Below are positions 18,327 through 25,547 of a DNA stretch of 64,000 nucleotides, piece by piece (the first letter of the stretch is position 1; each line of letters begins with the position of its first letter). The notes under the pieces are model-generated. The model had not been told where the DNA came from. It did no database searches and saw only the letters and a list, made by a program, of their open reading frames with translations. Both the position numbers and the translations under genes were made by a program. Source of the DNA: Pelomonas sp051857475 (GTDB taxonomy: Bacteria > Pseudomonadota > Gammaproteobacteria > Burkholderiales > Burkholderiaceae_C); assembly GCF_051857475.1 (NCBI RefSeq), contig NZ_JBPZGZ010000003.1:806001-870000 (forward strand), read 5' to 3'.

Positions 18327-18359
18327 AGACACAGGCTCTTCGCCAACCCGACCTTTGCC

Positions 18360-18869
18360 ATGACCACTTCTGCCGCCACCACCGACGCACCGCGCAGCTT
18401 CGGCGTCTTCAAACCCGTCGGGCATGTCGTCATTTCATTTCCCGAGGCCGGGCAGGCCGCCCGCGCCGGCCAGGCGATGGCCGACCTCGGCCTCGACGAT
18501 GCCGCCGTGCACCACTACAGCGATCGCGAGATGCTGAACCAGATCGACGTCGACATTGCCCATGCCAGCCCGATTGCCGCGGTGGGTCAGGAGATGAACC
18601 TGGTGCTGGCCCACCGGGCCCTGGCCGCCAAGGGCTACCACTGGCTGGTGGTCAAGGTGGGCAACGACGACCAGGCGACCGAAGTGGCCGAGGTGGCGCG
18701 CCGCTGCGGCGCTGAGCGGGCCCAGCATTACGGCCACTTCATCATCGAGGAGCTCATCGAACGCCCGGGCGACATCGCCCAGGTGGCCGAGTCGCCCGAC
18801 CGCGGCCTGGATGCGCAGACGCCTTCGGGCAAGGAGACCGAAGCCGCCGCCATGAAGAAGGGGTCGTGA
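18360..18869 (+). CDS. Hypothetical protein, predicted stress-regulon member
   Basis: 169 residues, no named family recognised. A central alpha/beta domain (GHVVISFPEAGQAARAGQAM ... HYSDREMLNQIDVDIAHAS) ends with HYGHFIIEELIE, then a disordered acidic/Lys tail. No signal or membrane segment. The stop TGA shares its A with the ATG of the SDR gene, so translation is coupled. The predicted sigma-54 promoter is directly upstream. Confidence 0.72.
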   Translation: MTTSAATTDAPRSFGVFKPVGHVVISFPEAGQAARAGQAMADLGLDDAAVHHYSDREMLNQIDVDIAHASPIAAVGQEMNLVLAHRALAAKGYHWLVVKVGNDDQATEVAEVARRCGAERAQHYGHFIIEELIERPGDIAQVAESPDRGLDAQTPSGKETEAAAMKKGS

Positions 18870-19840
18870 TGAGCGCTACCGACAAGACGCTCGGGACCCA
18901 GCGCGGCATCCAGAAACGCCAGGACCAGGCCGACGCCGCCCAAGCCGCGAAGCCCGACGACGGCGGCGCCGTTCAGGCCGGGGCGCGCGAGCAGCCCGAG
19001 AACCTGCCGGCCCAGCACCTGCAGAAACCCGGCCGCGAGGCTGACCTGGAGCTGGCACCGCGCTTCATGGCGCCGGACTACCGCGGCAGTGCCAAGCTGC
19101 AGGACTTCGTCGCCCTCATCACGGGCGCCGACTCCGGCATCGGCCGCGCCGTGGCCGTGCTTTTCGCGCGTGAGGGCGCCGACGTGGCGGTGGCCTATCA
19201 CTCGTCGACCGAGGACGCCGAAGAGACGCGGCGCTGCATCGAGGCCGAGGGCCGTCAATGCCTGCTGCTGCAGGGCGACGTGAAGAGCAGTGCCTGGTGC
19301 GACAGCGCCGTGGCCCAGGTCATTGCGCGTTTCGGCAGGATCGACGTCCTCGTCAACAACGCCGCCTTCCAGGAGCATGCCGCTTCGCTGGAGGACATCG
19401 ACGACGAGCGCATGATGGAGACGCTGAACACCAATATCGGCGGCTATCTGCGCATGGCCCGCGCCGTGCTGCCGCATCTGAAGCGCGGGGCTTCCATCAT
19501 CAATACCGGCTCGGTGACCGGCCTCAAGGGCAGCGCCAAACTGCTCGACTACTCGGCCACCAAGGGCGCCATCCATGCGCTGACCAAGTCGCTGGCCAGC
19601 AACCTGCTCGAACGCGGCATCCGCGTCAATGCGGTGGCGCCGGGGCCGGTCTGGACGCCTTTGAATCCGGCCGATGCGCCGGCCGACAAGGTGGCCGAAT
19701 TCGGCAAGCAGACCGACATGAAGCGCGCGGCCCAGCCCGAGGAGCTGTCGCCGGCCTATGTCTTCCTCGCCTCACCAGCCTGCGCCGGCTACATCACCGG
19801 CATCGTGCTCCCGGTGACCGGCAGCGTTGGCGCCATCTAG
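18869..19840 (+). CDS. SDR family oxidoreductase, YghA-like
   Basis: 323 residues. A disordered, Gln/Ala-rich N-terminal 60 residues precedes a classical short-chain dehydrogenase: cofactor loop TGADSGIGRA, NNA (VLVNNAAFQEH), catalytic Ser in INTGSVTGLKG and Tyr-x3-Lys in YSATKGA. The N-terminal extension is typical of YghA/GsbP-like SDRs found in stress regulons. It uses NAD(P)H; substrate unknown. ATG 18869 chosen over GTG 18866 because it gives the TGATG overlap. Confidence 0.9.
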   Translation: MSATDKTLGTQRGIQKRQDQADAAQAAKPDDGGAVQAGAREQPENLPAQHLQKPGREADLELAPRFMAPDYRGSAKLQDFVALITGADSGIGRAVAVLFAREGADVAVAYHSSTEDAEETRRCIEAEGRQCLLLQGDVKSSAWCDSAVAQVIARFGRIDVLVNNAAFQEHAASLEDIDDERMMETLNTNIGGYLRMARAVLPHLKRGASIINTGSVTGLKGSAKLLDYSATKGAIHALTKSLASNLLERGIRVNAVAPGPVWTPLNPADAPADKVAEFGKQTDMKRAAQPEELSPAYVFLASPACAGYITGIVLPVTGSVGAI

Positions 19841-19935
19841 GCCGGCGTCAGCAAGGCCTGCCGCAAGTTCTGCCGCCAACCGCCGCAGCGCAACGCGCTG
19901 AACCTCTTTCCGATTCACCCCACCCGAGAACCACC

Positions 19936-20325
19936 ATGACCACCACTGCCAACTCCCCTTTCCCCACCTCTTCGGTTTCGCCCGCGACACCGGCGCCGGC
20001 CGCGACCGCCATCAACGACGCGGCCACCAAGGCGGGTGATGCTGTCGACAAGGGCGCCGCCGTCGGCCACGACGTGCTGAACCGCGTCGTGCAGGGCGCA
20101 CACAGCGCCATCGATCGCATGGCCGAAACTGCTGCGCCCGCCGTGCAGCGCGTGCAGGACGGCGTGCAGGCCGCCGGCGAGGCCTTGAGCCAGCGCGCCA
20201 GCGACGCGCGCGAGCTGGGCGACGAATGGGCCGAGAGCCTGCGCAACACGGTGCGCGAGCATCCGCTGGCCGCCGTTGCCACGGCCCTGGCCGTCGGCGT
20301 GCTCATCGCCCGCCTTGCGCGCTGA
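19936..20325 (+). CDS. YqjD/ElaB (DUF883) family protein
   Basis: 129 residues: an Ala/Pro-rich start, a long helical region with GHDVLNRVVQGAHSAIDRMA, and a C-terminal anchor after the hallmark VREHPLAAVATALAVGVLI. Related E. coli proteins are tail-anchored, bind ribosomes and appear in stationary phase. The YqjE-like gene follows, as in E. coli yqjDE. No good sigma-54 site was found in the 95 nt before it, so it may be read from the SDR operon. Confidence 0.87.
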   Translation: MTTTANSPFPTSSVSPATPAPAATAINDAATKAGDAVDKGAAVGHDVLNRVVQGAHSAIDRMAETAAPAVQRVQDGVQAAGEALSQRASDARELGDEWAESLRNTVREHPLAAVATALAVGVLIARLAR

Positions 20326-20332
20326 GGCGGCC

Positions 20333-20785
20333 TTGATCGACCCCGAGCCCGGCTTGCCCGGGCCTGAACCGCACCCTGCAGCTGCGTCCGTGATGGCGCA
20401 GCTGCAGGCCCTGTGGCGTGAGCTGCCCGGCCTCGTCAGCGACCGCGTGGAGCTGCTGTCGCTGGAGTTGCACCGCGCGCTGCAGGCCCTGGCCCAGATC
20501 GTCGCCCTGCTGGTGGCCGTGGCCGTGCTGGGCGTGACCGCGTGGCTGGCGATGTGGGCCGCCATCGTCAGGCTGCTGGTGACGGCGGGCATGCCATGGG
20601 CGGTCGCCCTGCTGGTGGCCATCGCGGTCAATGTGCTGGCCATCGTCGCGGCCCTGCTGCGCGTGCGCTCCCTGTTGCCGATGCTGAAGCTGCCGGCCAC
20701 GCGCCGGCATCTGATGGTCGCACCCGATCCCGAGCCCGGGCCCTTGCCCGAGGAAGGCCACCATGAACGCTCCGTCGCGCGCTGA
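20333..20785 (+). CDS. YqjE-like phage-holin-family (DUF1469) protein
   Basis: About 150 residues. A cytoplasmic helical start with LVSDRVELLSLELHRALQALA is followed by two membrane segments (AQIVALLVAVAVLGVTAWLA and ALLVAIAVNVLAIVAALL). This is the standard YqjE/DUF1469 layout, found next to YqjD. The start is uncertain. TTG at 20333 has GAGGCGG upstream; GTG 20390 or ATG 20393 are alternatives. Its end overlaps the lipocalin gene by 23 bp. Confidence 0.75.
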   Translation: MIDPEPGLPGPEPHPAAASVMAQLQALWRELPGLVSDRVELLSLELHRALQALAQIVALLVAVAVLGVTAWLAMWAAIVRLLVTAGMPWAVALLVAIAVNVLAIVAALLRVRSLLPMLKLPATRRHLMVAPDPEPGPLPEEGHHERSVAR

Positions 20786-21635
20786 GATGAAGGGCGATAT
20801 CGATGCGCGCATCCTGGCGGTCGAGCAGCGGCTGATCGCCCGCGAGGACAGGCTGCGCCGCGACGTTGCCAGCCTGAGCGGTCAGTTGCGCGACCGCCTC
20901 AGTCCTCGGCAGTGGTTGCCGCCGGTCGGCGCCGGCCTGCTCACCGTGGCGGCCCTGGCCGCGCTGTGGCGCCGGCCCGCACCGCCCGCGCCCCCTACGT
21001 CGGGCGGCGCGCCGCTGCTGGCGCGCCTGCCCTGGATGCAGCTGATTGGCCTGGCCTGGCCGCTGCTGCCCGAGCGCTGGCGCCAGCGTGTCAGCCCCGC
21101 CACGGCTGGCAGCTTCTTGACCCTGGGCCTGCCCCTGGTCGAGCGCCTGCTGGGTGGGCGTCGGGACGAGCCGCTGGCGACCGTCGCCGACGTCGACCTG
21201 AAGCGGCTCAGCGGCCGCTGGTTCATCGTCGGCGAGCTGGCGGCGCATGGCCAACCGGCCAGCCAGGCCCCCGAGATCGGCCTGCTGCCGCGTGACGATG
21301 GCAGGCTGGATCTGCTGCAGCGCCGCATCGATGCGAGCGGCACCCATGGCAGCGAGGCGCTGGTGGAAGCAGTGCAGGGCAGCCACGGCGGACGGTTCAG
21401 GATCAGCCATTGGCCCGAGGCCCTGCGCTGGCTGCCGCTGGCCTGGGACGAGCAGGGCGTGCTGCATGTCGATGAGGCCTACGACGAGGCGCTGATCGGC
21501 AGCGCCGCGCGAGACACGCTGTGGCTGCTGTCGCGCCGGCCGTCGCTGGCGGACGAGCGCCGCCAGGCCCTGACGCAGATGGCCCGTGAACATGGCTTCG
21601 CGGTGGAGGCGCTGCGCAGCTACGACAACCCGTGA
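20763..21635 (+). CDS. Lipocalin-domain protein with N-terminal anchor region
   Basis: 290 residues. The N-terminal half has a coiled region (ILAVEQRLIAREDRLRRDVA) and two moderately hydrophobic stretches (about 52-67 and 90-105), so membrane association is likely. The C-terminal half is a bacterial lipocalin (Blc-like): LSGRWFIVGELA is the GxW strand, and ARDTLWLLSRRPSLADE matches the family's final strand-helix. Lipocalins bind lipids or other hydrophobic molecules. Here the domain is fused to a non-standard N-terminus instead of a simple lipoprotein signal. Last gene of the yqjD-yqjE-lipocalin run. Confidence 0.72.
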   Translation: MNAPSRAEMKGDIDARILAVEQRLIAREDRLRRDVASLSGQLRDRLSPRQWLPPVGAGLLTVAALAALWRRPAPPAPPTSGGAPLLARLPWMQLIGLAWPLLPERWRQRVSPATAGSFLTLGLPLVERLLGGRRDEPLATVADVDLKRLSGRWFIVGELAAHGQPASQAPEIGLLPRDDGRLDLLQRRIDASGTHGSEALVEAVQGSHGGRFRISHWPEALRWLPLAWDEQGVLHVDEAYDEALIGSAARDTLWLLSRRPSLADERRQALTQMAREHGFAVEALRSYDNP

Positions 21636-21649
21636 GCTTGGTGCCGGGG

Positions 21650-21665
21650 CGGAACATGCCTTGCC
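21650..21665 (+). promoter_or_regulatory. Predicted sigma-54 promoter of the 21713 gene
   Basis: GGAACATGCCTTGC with GG at 21651-21652 and GC at 21663-21664. The -12 TTGC is perfect and the -24 has one mismatch. Predicted +1 near 21676, 37 nt before ATG 21713. Confidence 0.55.
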
Positions 21666-21712
21666 TCAAGCATCCTGCGGGGCCGTCCCGCGTTTCATCG
21701 CTGGAGGTTCTC

Positions 21713-22120
21713 ATGGCACGCAGCAGTCTGCTTGGAGTCGATTCCGCCCCTGCCGAGCCCGCTGGTCGCGACAAGGCCACGCTGGGACCGGGCGACAGCT
21801 CGGATACCGGCAGTGATGTGGCCGGTCTGGACAGTGATGACGATGCCAGCGACCCGGGCCTGCCGGTGGACGTGGCCTTGCGCGACGACCAGGCGTCACC
21901 GCTGCCGCTGGGCGAGTCCCTGGCGGCCAGCGAAGGCGAGGCGGGTGTGCGCGATGGCGCGGACATCGGCGTGGATCGCGTCTTCACGCCGGGTGAGGGC
22001 GAGGATCTGGACGACCTGCTCGATGCCGTCGACACGGCCACGAGTCTTGAGGATGAAGAAGGCGAGGAACGGCCCGGCGATGCCGATGCCGAATCCTCAC
22101 ATCGCCCCGGCCGAAGCTAG
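21713..22120 (+). CDS. Hypothetical acidic protein
   Basis: 135 residues from ATG 21713, chosen for the GGAGG six bases upstream. The sequence is very acidic and low in complexity (DVAGLDSDDDASDPG, EGEDLDDLLDAVDTAT, EDEEGEERPGD) and probably disordered. No family recognised, no signal or membrane segment. A longer in-frame start at 21632 has no ribosome site. Its own predicted sigma-54 promoter and strong ribosome site support it as a real gene. Confidence 0.65.
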   Translation: MARSSLLGVDSAPAEPAGRDKATLGPGDSSDTGSDVAGLDSDDDASDPGLPVDVALRDDQASPLPLGESLAASEGEAGVRDGADIGVDRVFTPGEGEDLDDLLDAVDTATSLEDEEGEERPGDADAESSHRPGRS

Positions 22121-22139
22121 GGCAGCGTTTCGTTTCCTG

Positions 22140-22240
22140 CGGACCGAGCGCCGGGCGGTTCCCTAGCCGGTCCGCTCTGGCGATGTTTGCCGGTCGATAC
22201 GGCAAGCATCGCCGTCCCCTCGGGGCTGAGGCCGGACACG
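22140..22240. repeat. Structured dispersed repeat, copy A
   Basis: About 100 bp matching, in inverted orientation, the segment near 51010-51110 (roughly 80% identity by eye). It contains a long hairpin: GCGATG and CATCGC as outer arms, TTGCCG and CGGCAA as inner arms. The copy at 51 kb keeps the hairpin with different inner bases (compensatory changes). It lies between two convergent genes. The rest of the gap (22241-22357) has smaller hairpins, including one around 22328-22352, but no gene. Confidence 0.7.
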
Positions 22241-22357
22241 GCAAGTCCTGTGGACTTGTCGTGCCTGCCGAAGGGAAGCCGCTCCGTCGGCTGCGCGGTC
22301 TGCAAGACCGACCAGGCCCACCCGCGTACAGCGGCGTGGGACTGGGCGAGGGGCTCC

Positions 22358-22810
22358 TTAAACAGCGGCGCGGGCCTGGTCGCGCAGCGTGCGCACCTGC
22401 AGGTGGTTGCGCTTGACGCCTTCGTATTGGCGCTCCACCACCAGGCGCACATCGGGCGGCAGGGCTTGCTCGAGGGCCTCGCGGTAGGCCTTCATCGCGC
22501 TGTCTTCACCGCGCTCGGTCTCCTCCAGGATGGCCTTGTCGGTGTAGCCGGCCAGCGTGCCCTTCACCGCCACCCAGCCGCGGTGCATGGCGCCGGCGGC
22601 CGTGCCGCTGTCCTCGGCCTTGCCACCCAGGCGAACGACCAGGGACTGCAGCTCGGCAGCAGCTTGGCGGCATTCCTCGGCGCGACGCTCGAAGGACTGC
22701 TTGGTGGACGGATCCTTCAGGTATTCCGCCGAGGCGTGAAAGCCGTACTCACCATCCTTGGAGGTTTCGATGAGGTCGTTCAGCGTGTCGATGATGTCGT
22801 CGTTGCTCAT
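22358..22810 (-). CDS. PA2169-like four-helix-bundle protein (DUF2383)
   Basis: 150 residues with the ferritin-like DUF2383 pattern: DTLNDLIETSKDGEYGFHASAEY, then CRQAAAELQSLVVRLGG and EETERGEDSAMKAYREAL. This family is common in stress regulons of Pseudomonas and relatives and may bind metal, but its function is not established. AAAGGACATGCC precedes the ATG. A predicted sigma-54 promoter lies 73-86 nt upstream. Confidence 0.88.
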   Translation of the reverse strand: MSNDDIIDTLNDLIETSKDGEYGFHASAEYLKDPSTKQSFERRAEECRQAAAELQSLVVRLGGKAEDSGTAAGAMHRGWVAVKGTLAGYTDKAILEETERGEDSAMKAYREALEQALPPDVRLVVERQYEGVKRNHLQVRTLRDQARAAV

Positions 22811-22881
22811 GGCATGTCCTTTCGCGGTTCAATGAAGGCGCACCGCCCGGCCGCAGCCGGCGGGCGTCCAGTCCGGTCAAG

Positions 22882-22897
22882 GGCATTCCGCGTGCCC
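22882..22897 (-). promoter_or_regulatory. Predicted sigma-54 promoter of the DUF2383 gene
   Basis: Minus strand GGCACGCGGAATGC with GG at 22896-22895 and GC at 22884-22883. Predicted +1 near 22871, with a 61-nt leader to ATG 22810. The -24 is perfect; the -12 has A for the first conserved T of TTGC. Confidence 0.62.
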
Positions 22898-22904
22898 GCG
22901 CTCG

Positions 22905-25157
22905 TCAGGCCAGCGGTGGCGCGTGGGTGGCGCGGGCGGTCGTGATGGCCGAGCGCAGCGCGGTCAGCAGTTCGGCGGGCGCGCAGGGCTTGCGCAGCAC
23001 GACAAACTCGCTGTCGCCGACAGCCGTGTTGTTGAAGCCGGTGATCAGCACCACCGGCAGCTGCGGGCGCTGATCGCGCAGCAGGCGGGCCAGCGCGACG
23101 CCATCCATGCTGCCGGGCATGACGACGTCACTCAGCACCACGTCGACCGCGGCGCCGCCGTCCAGTTGCAGCAGGGCGGCACTGGGCTCGCTGGCGCGCA
23201 GCACACGCACACCATGGGCCATCAGCAGCGCAGCCGTCACGTCGCCCAGCGACACATCGTCTTCGACCAGCAGCACGGTGCTGCCGGCAATGCTCTGCAA
23301 CGGGGTGTCGGCGGGAGGCGGCTTCTGGGCCTCCTGCGCATCGTTGGCCACCGGCAGCAGCAGCGACACCGTCGTGCCCACGCCCGGCGTGCTGGCCAGG
23401 CGCGCCGTGCCCCCGGCCTGGGTGGCGAAGCCGTGGACCTGGCTCAGACCCAGGCCGCTGCCCTGGCCCACGCCCTTGGTCGTGAAGAAGGGCTCGAAGG
23501 CATGCTCGACCAGGGAGGGGTCCAGCCCCATGCCGTCGTCGCTGACGGTCAGCAGCACGTAGTCGCCGGGAGCCAGGTTCTGCAGGCCCTCCTTGTCGGC
23601 GTCGTCCGCATTGCCGGCCCGCAGCCGCAGCTCGCCGCCCGCGGGCATGGCGTCGTGGGCGTTCAGCGCCAGGTTGACGAGGGCCAGGTCCAGCTCGTTG
23701 ACGTCCACCCGCACGGGCCAGACGTCTGGTGCCACCTTCACCTTGATCTCGATGCGCCGGCCCAGCACGCTGCGCATCAGCTCCTGCACCTCGGGCAGGT
23801 AGCGCGCCATCGACAGGGTCTGCACGCGCACCGGGCGCTTGCCGGCGAAGCGCAGCAGATGCTGGGTCAGCTGGCTGCCCTTGTCGACCGAGCGCTGCGT
23901 GGCGCTCAGCGGTCCCTGCAGGTCTGCGGCGCTGGCATGGCGCTGCATCAGGTGCATGCTGTTGCTGATGACGCCCAGCAGGTTGTTGAACTCGTGGGCC
24001 ACGCCGCCAGTCAGACGGCCCAGCGCGACGATGCGCTGGCTCTGGGCGCCCTTTTGCTCGACCTGGCGGGTGCGCTCCACCGCCTGGGCCACGCTGCGCT
24101 CCAGCTCGGCGCGCGCGCTGGCCATGCTCTGGCCGGCCGACGCGAGCGCCTCGGCCACTTCGTCGGCCTCGGTCATGCCGGTGGGTTCGGCCACCACGGG
24201 CCGGCCAGCTTGCAGGTCCTGGGCCAGGCGCTTGAGCGAACCGATGGGCCGCTCGATGCGGCGTGACACCCAGACGGCACCGCCCAGGGCCAGGCCCAGC
24301 AACACCAGCGCACCGATGGCCACGCGCTGCACGGCGCGGGGCATGCGGCCGGCGAATTCCTCGCGCGGCATGGCGCTGACATAGCTCCAGCCCAGCGGTG
24401 ATGTGCTGTAGTAGCCGGCGGTCGCCACGCCATCCAGCGAAGTCGACTGGAAGGCCCCTTCGCGGGCAATTGCCATGCGCTGGCGCAACTCGGCACTGCC
24501 CTCGCGGCCCACGAAATCCGCGCCTCCGGGCAGCCGCGCCACGAGACGCCCGCTGCTGTCCATGACGGTGCCGATCCAGCCGGGGTGAGGCGCCTGGGCC
24601 TGCACGATGCGCTGCAGCTCCGAAGGCCTCACGGTGATGACAAGGTTGTAGAGCAGGCCGCCGCCGCGTGTCACAGGCTCCACCCAGGCGGCGTGCAGTT
24701 CCTCGGGCTGGCCAGCAGCGGTCGGTGCGAGGACCTGCAGGGGCAGCATGACGGCGCTGGCGCTGAGCGCCGGCGGGCCGGCAGCTTCACCAATGCTGCC
24801 TTCGGGCAGGCGCGTGCTCAGCAGTACCCGGCCCGGCGCTCGCAGCTCCACCCAGCCGTCCAGCCCCTGCATGGCACGCCGCGCCAGGCGCTCGAAGGCC
24901 AGGCGCCGGTCTTCGTCCAGCGGTTCGGGGCCATCCAGCGCCGGGGCCTGGGCCAGCACATGGGCGATGGCGGCGCGCCGCGAGAGCTCGCCGTCGACCA
25001 GCATGGACAGGGCGCGGGCCGTGTCGCGCAGATTGCGCTCGTGGGCGTCGCGCTCGGCCTCGTAGGTGCTGCCGATGAGCCAGGCAACGCCCAGCATGCC
25101 GGGCAGCAGGATGGACAGCACGAGCAGCAGCAGACGGGAGCGGATGGTGACCGGCAT
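22905..25157 (-). CDS. Hybrid sensor histidine kinase with C-terminal receiver
   Basis: 750 residues from ATG 25157, the start that places a membrane helix at the N-terminus (RSRLLLLVLSILLPGMLG). A periplasmic sensor domain (about 30-275, dCache-like by layout) is followed by a second membrane segment (about 278-297) and a HAMP-type linker (IERPIGSLKRLAQDL). The HisKA domain has the His in GGVAHEFNNLLG (H388). The ATPase domain has NLALNAHDAMPAGG, DDGMGLD and GSGLGLS. A receiver (about 630-745) has Asp in LSDVVMPGSMDG. It is convergent with nothing, and divergent from rpoN across a 390-bp gap. Likely signal input for the local regulators. The cognate partner is not proven. Confidence 0.9.
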   Translation of the reverse strand: MPVTIRSRLLLLVLSILLPGMLGVAWLIGSTYEAERDAHERNLRDTARALSMLVDGELSRRAAIAHVLAQAPALDGPEPLDEDRRLAFERLARRAMQGLDGWVELRAPGRVLLSTRLPEGSIGEAAGPPALSASAVMLPLQVLAPTAAGQPEELHAAWVEPVTRGGGLLYNLVITVRPSELQRIVQAQAPHPGWIGTVMDSSGRLVARLPGGADFVGREGSAELRQRMAIAREGAFQSTSLDGVATAGYYSTSPLGWSYVSAMPREEFAGRMPRAVQRVAIGALVLLGLALGGAVWVSRRIERPIGSLKRLAQDLQAGRPVVAEPTGMTEADEVAEALASAGQSMASARAELERSVAQAVERTRQVEQKGAQSQRIVALGRLTGGVAHEFNNLLGVISNSMHLMQRHASAADLQGPLSATQRSVDKGSQLTQHLLRFAGKRPVRVQTLSMARYLPEVQELMRSVLGRRIEIKVKVAPDVWPVRVDVNELDLALVNLALNAHDAMPAGGELRLRAGNADDADKEGLQNLAPGDYVLLTVSDDGMGLDPSLVEHAFEPFFTTKGVGQGSGLGLSQVHGFATQAGGTARLASTPGVGTTVSLLLPVANDAQEAQKPPPADTPLQSIAGSTVLLVEDDVSLGDVTAALLMAHGVRVLRASEPSAALLQLDGGAAVDVVLSDVVMPGSMDGVALARLLRDQRPQLPVVLITGFNNTAVGDSEFVVLRKPCAPAELLTALRSAITTARATHAPPLA

Positions 25158-25244
25158 GACGGGGATGGGGCGGGGCGCGACGGCGCGGCCGCAACCATAG
25201 CGCCTGACCCGTCCCCGGCCACAGAAATGTCTTTGCCCATCTCG

Positions 25245-25260
25245 GGCAAGGGGCGCGCCT
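25245..25260 (-). promoter_or_regulatory. Predicted sigma-54 promoter of the hybrid kinase gene
   Basis: Minus strand GGCGCGCCCCTTGC with GG at 25259-25258 and GC at 25247-25246. Predicted +1 near 25234, a 77-nt leader to ATG 25157. The site lies inside a perfect inverted repeat (GGCAAGG at 25245-25251 and CCTTGCC at 25258-25264), which also allows a weaker plus-strand reading, so confidence is reduced. Confidence 0.45.
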
Positions 25261-25307
25261 TGCCAGGCCTGCCGGCGAGCCCGAATCGCAGGGCGGGCAT
25301 GGCAGGC

Positions 25308-25347
25308 TTTACCGAATTTGCCCGCCGCCACACACGGGATCGGTAAA
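25308..25347. promoter_or_regulatory. Possible enhancer dyad upstream of rpoN
   Basis: TTTACCGA (25308-25315) and TCGGTAAA (25340-25347) form perfect 8-bp inverted arms with a 24-bp spacer, 117-156 bp upstream of the rpoN -24 element. That is the usual distance range for NtrC-type activator sites. The adjacent GAATTT and AAATTC extend the similarity. No matching dyad was found at the other promoters, most of which have coding DNA upstream. Confidence 0.35.
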
Positions 25348-25462
25348 TTCTGCAAGCCGCAGGTCCGGCTCGCGTCGCCACCCTGCGGAAATGCCAACGC
25401 AAACCCTTGTCGAACAAGGAGAAACGCGGTTGTGTGTCCGGATGCATGGAAAACACCGTTCC

Positions 25463-25478
25463 CGGCACGGACGTTGCG
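25463..25478 (+). promoter_or_regulatory. Predicted sigma-54 promoter of rpoN
   Basis: GGCACGGACGTTGC with GG at 25464-25465 and GC at 25476-25477: exact matches to GGCACG and TTGC. Predicted +1 near 25489 gives a 59-nt leader before GTG 25548. This implies autoregulation. The intergenic region 25158-25547 holds only this and the elements listed above. Confidence 0.72.
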
Positions 25479-25547
25479 TTGTGAAGGTTTGGCCCCTGCC
25501 GCGCTGCAGCGATAGAGCGCGCTCCCGACCCCGCAAGAGGAATCCAA

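Noticed and set aside
19850..19870. A GG-N10-GC pair before the yqjD-like gene
   Set aside because: Neither box resembles GGCAC or TTGC; likely chance.
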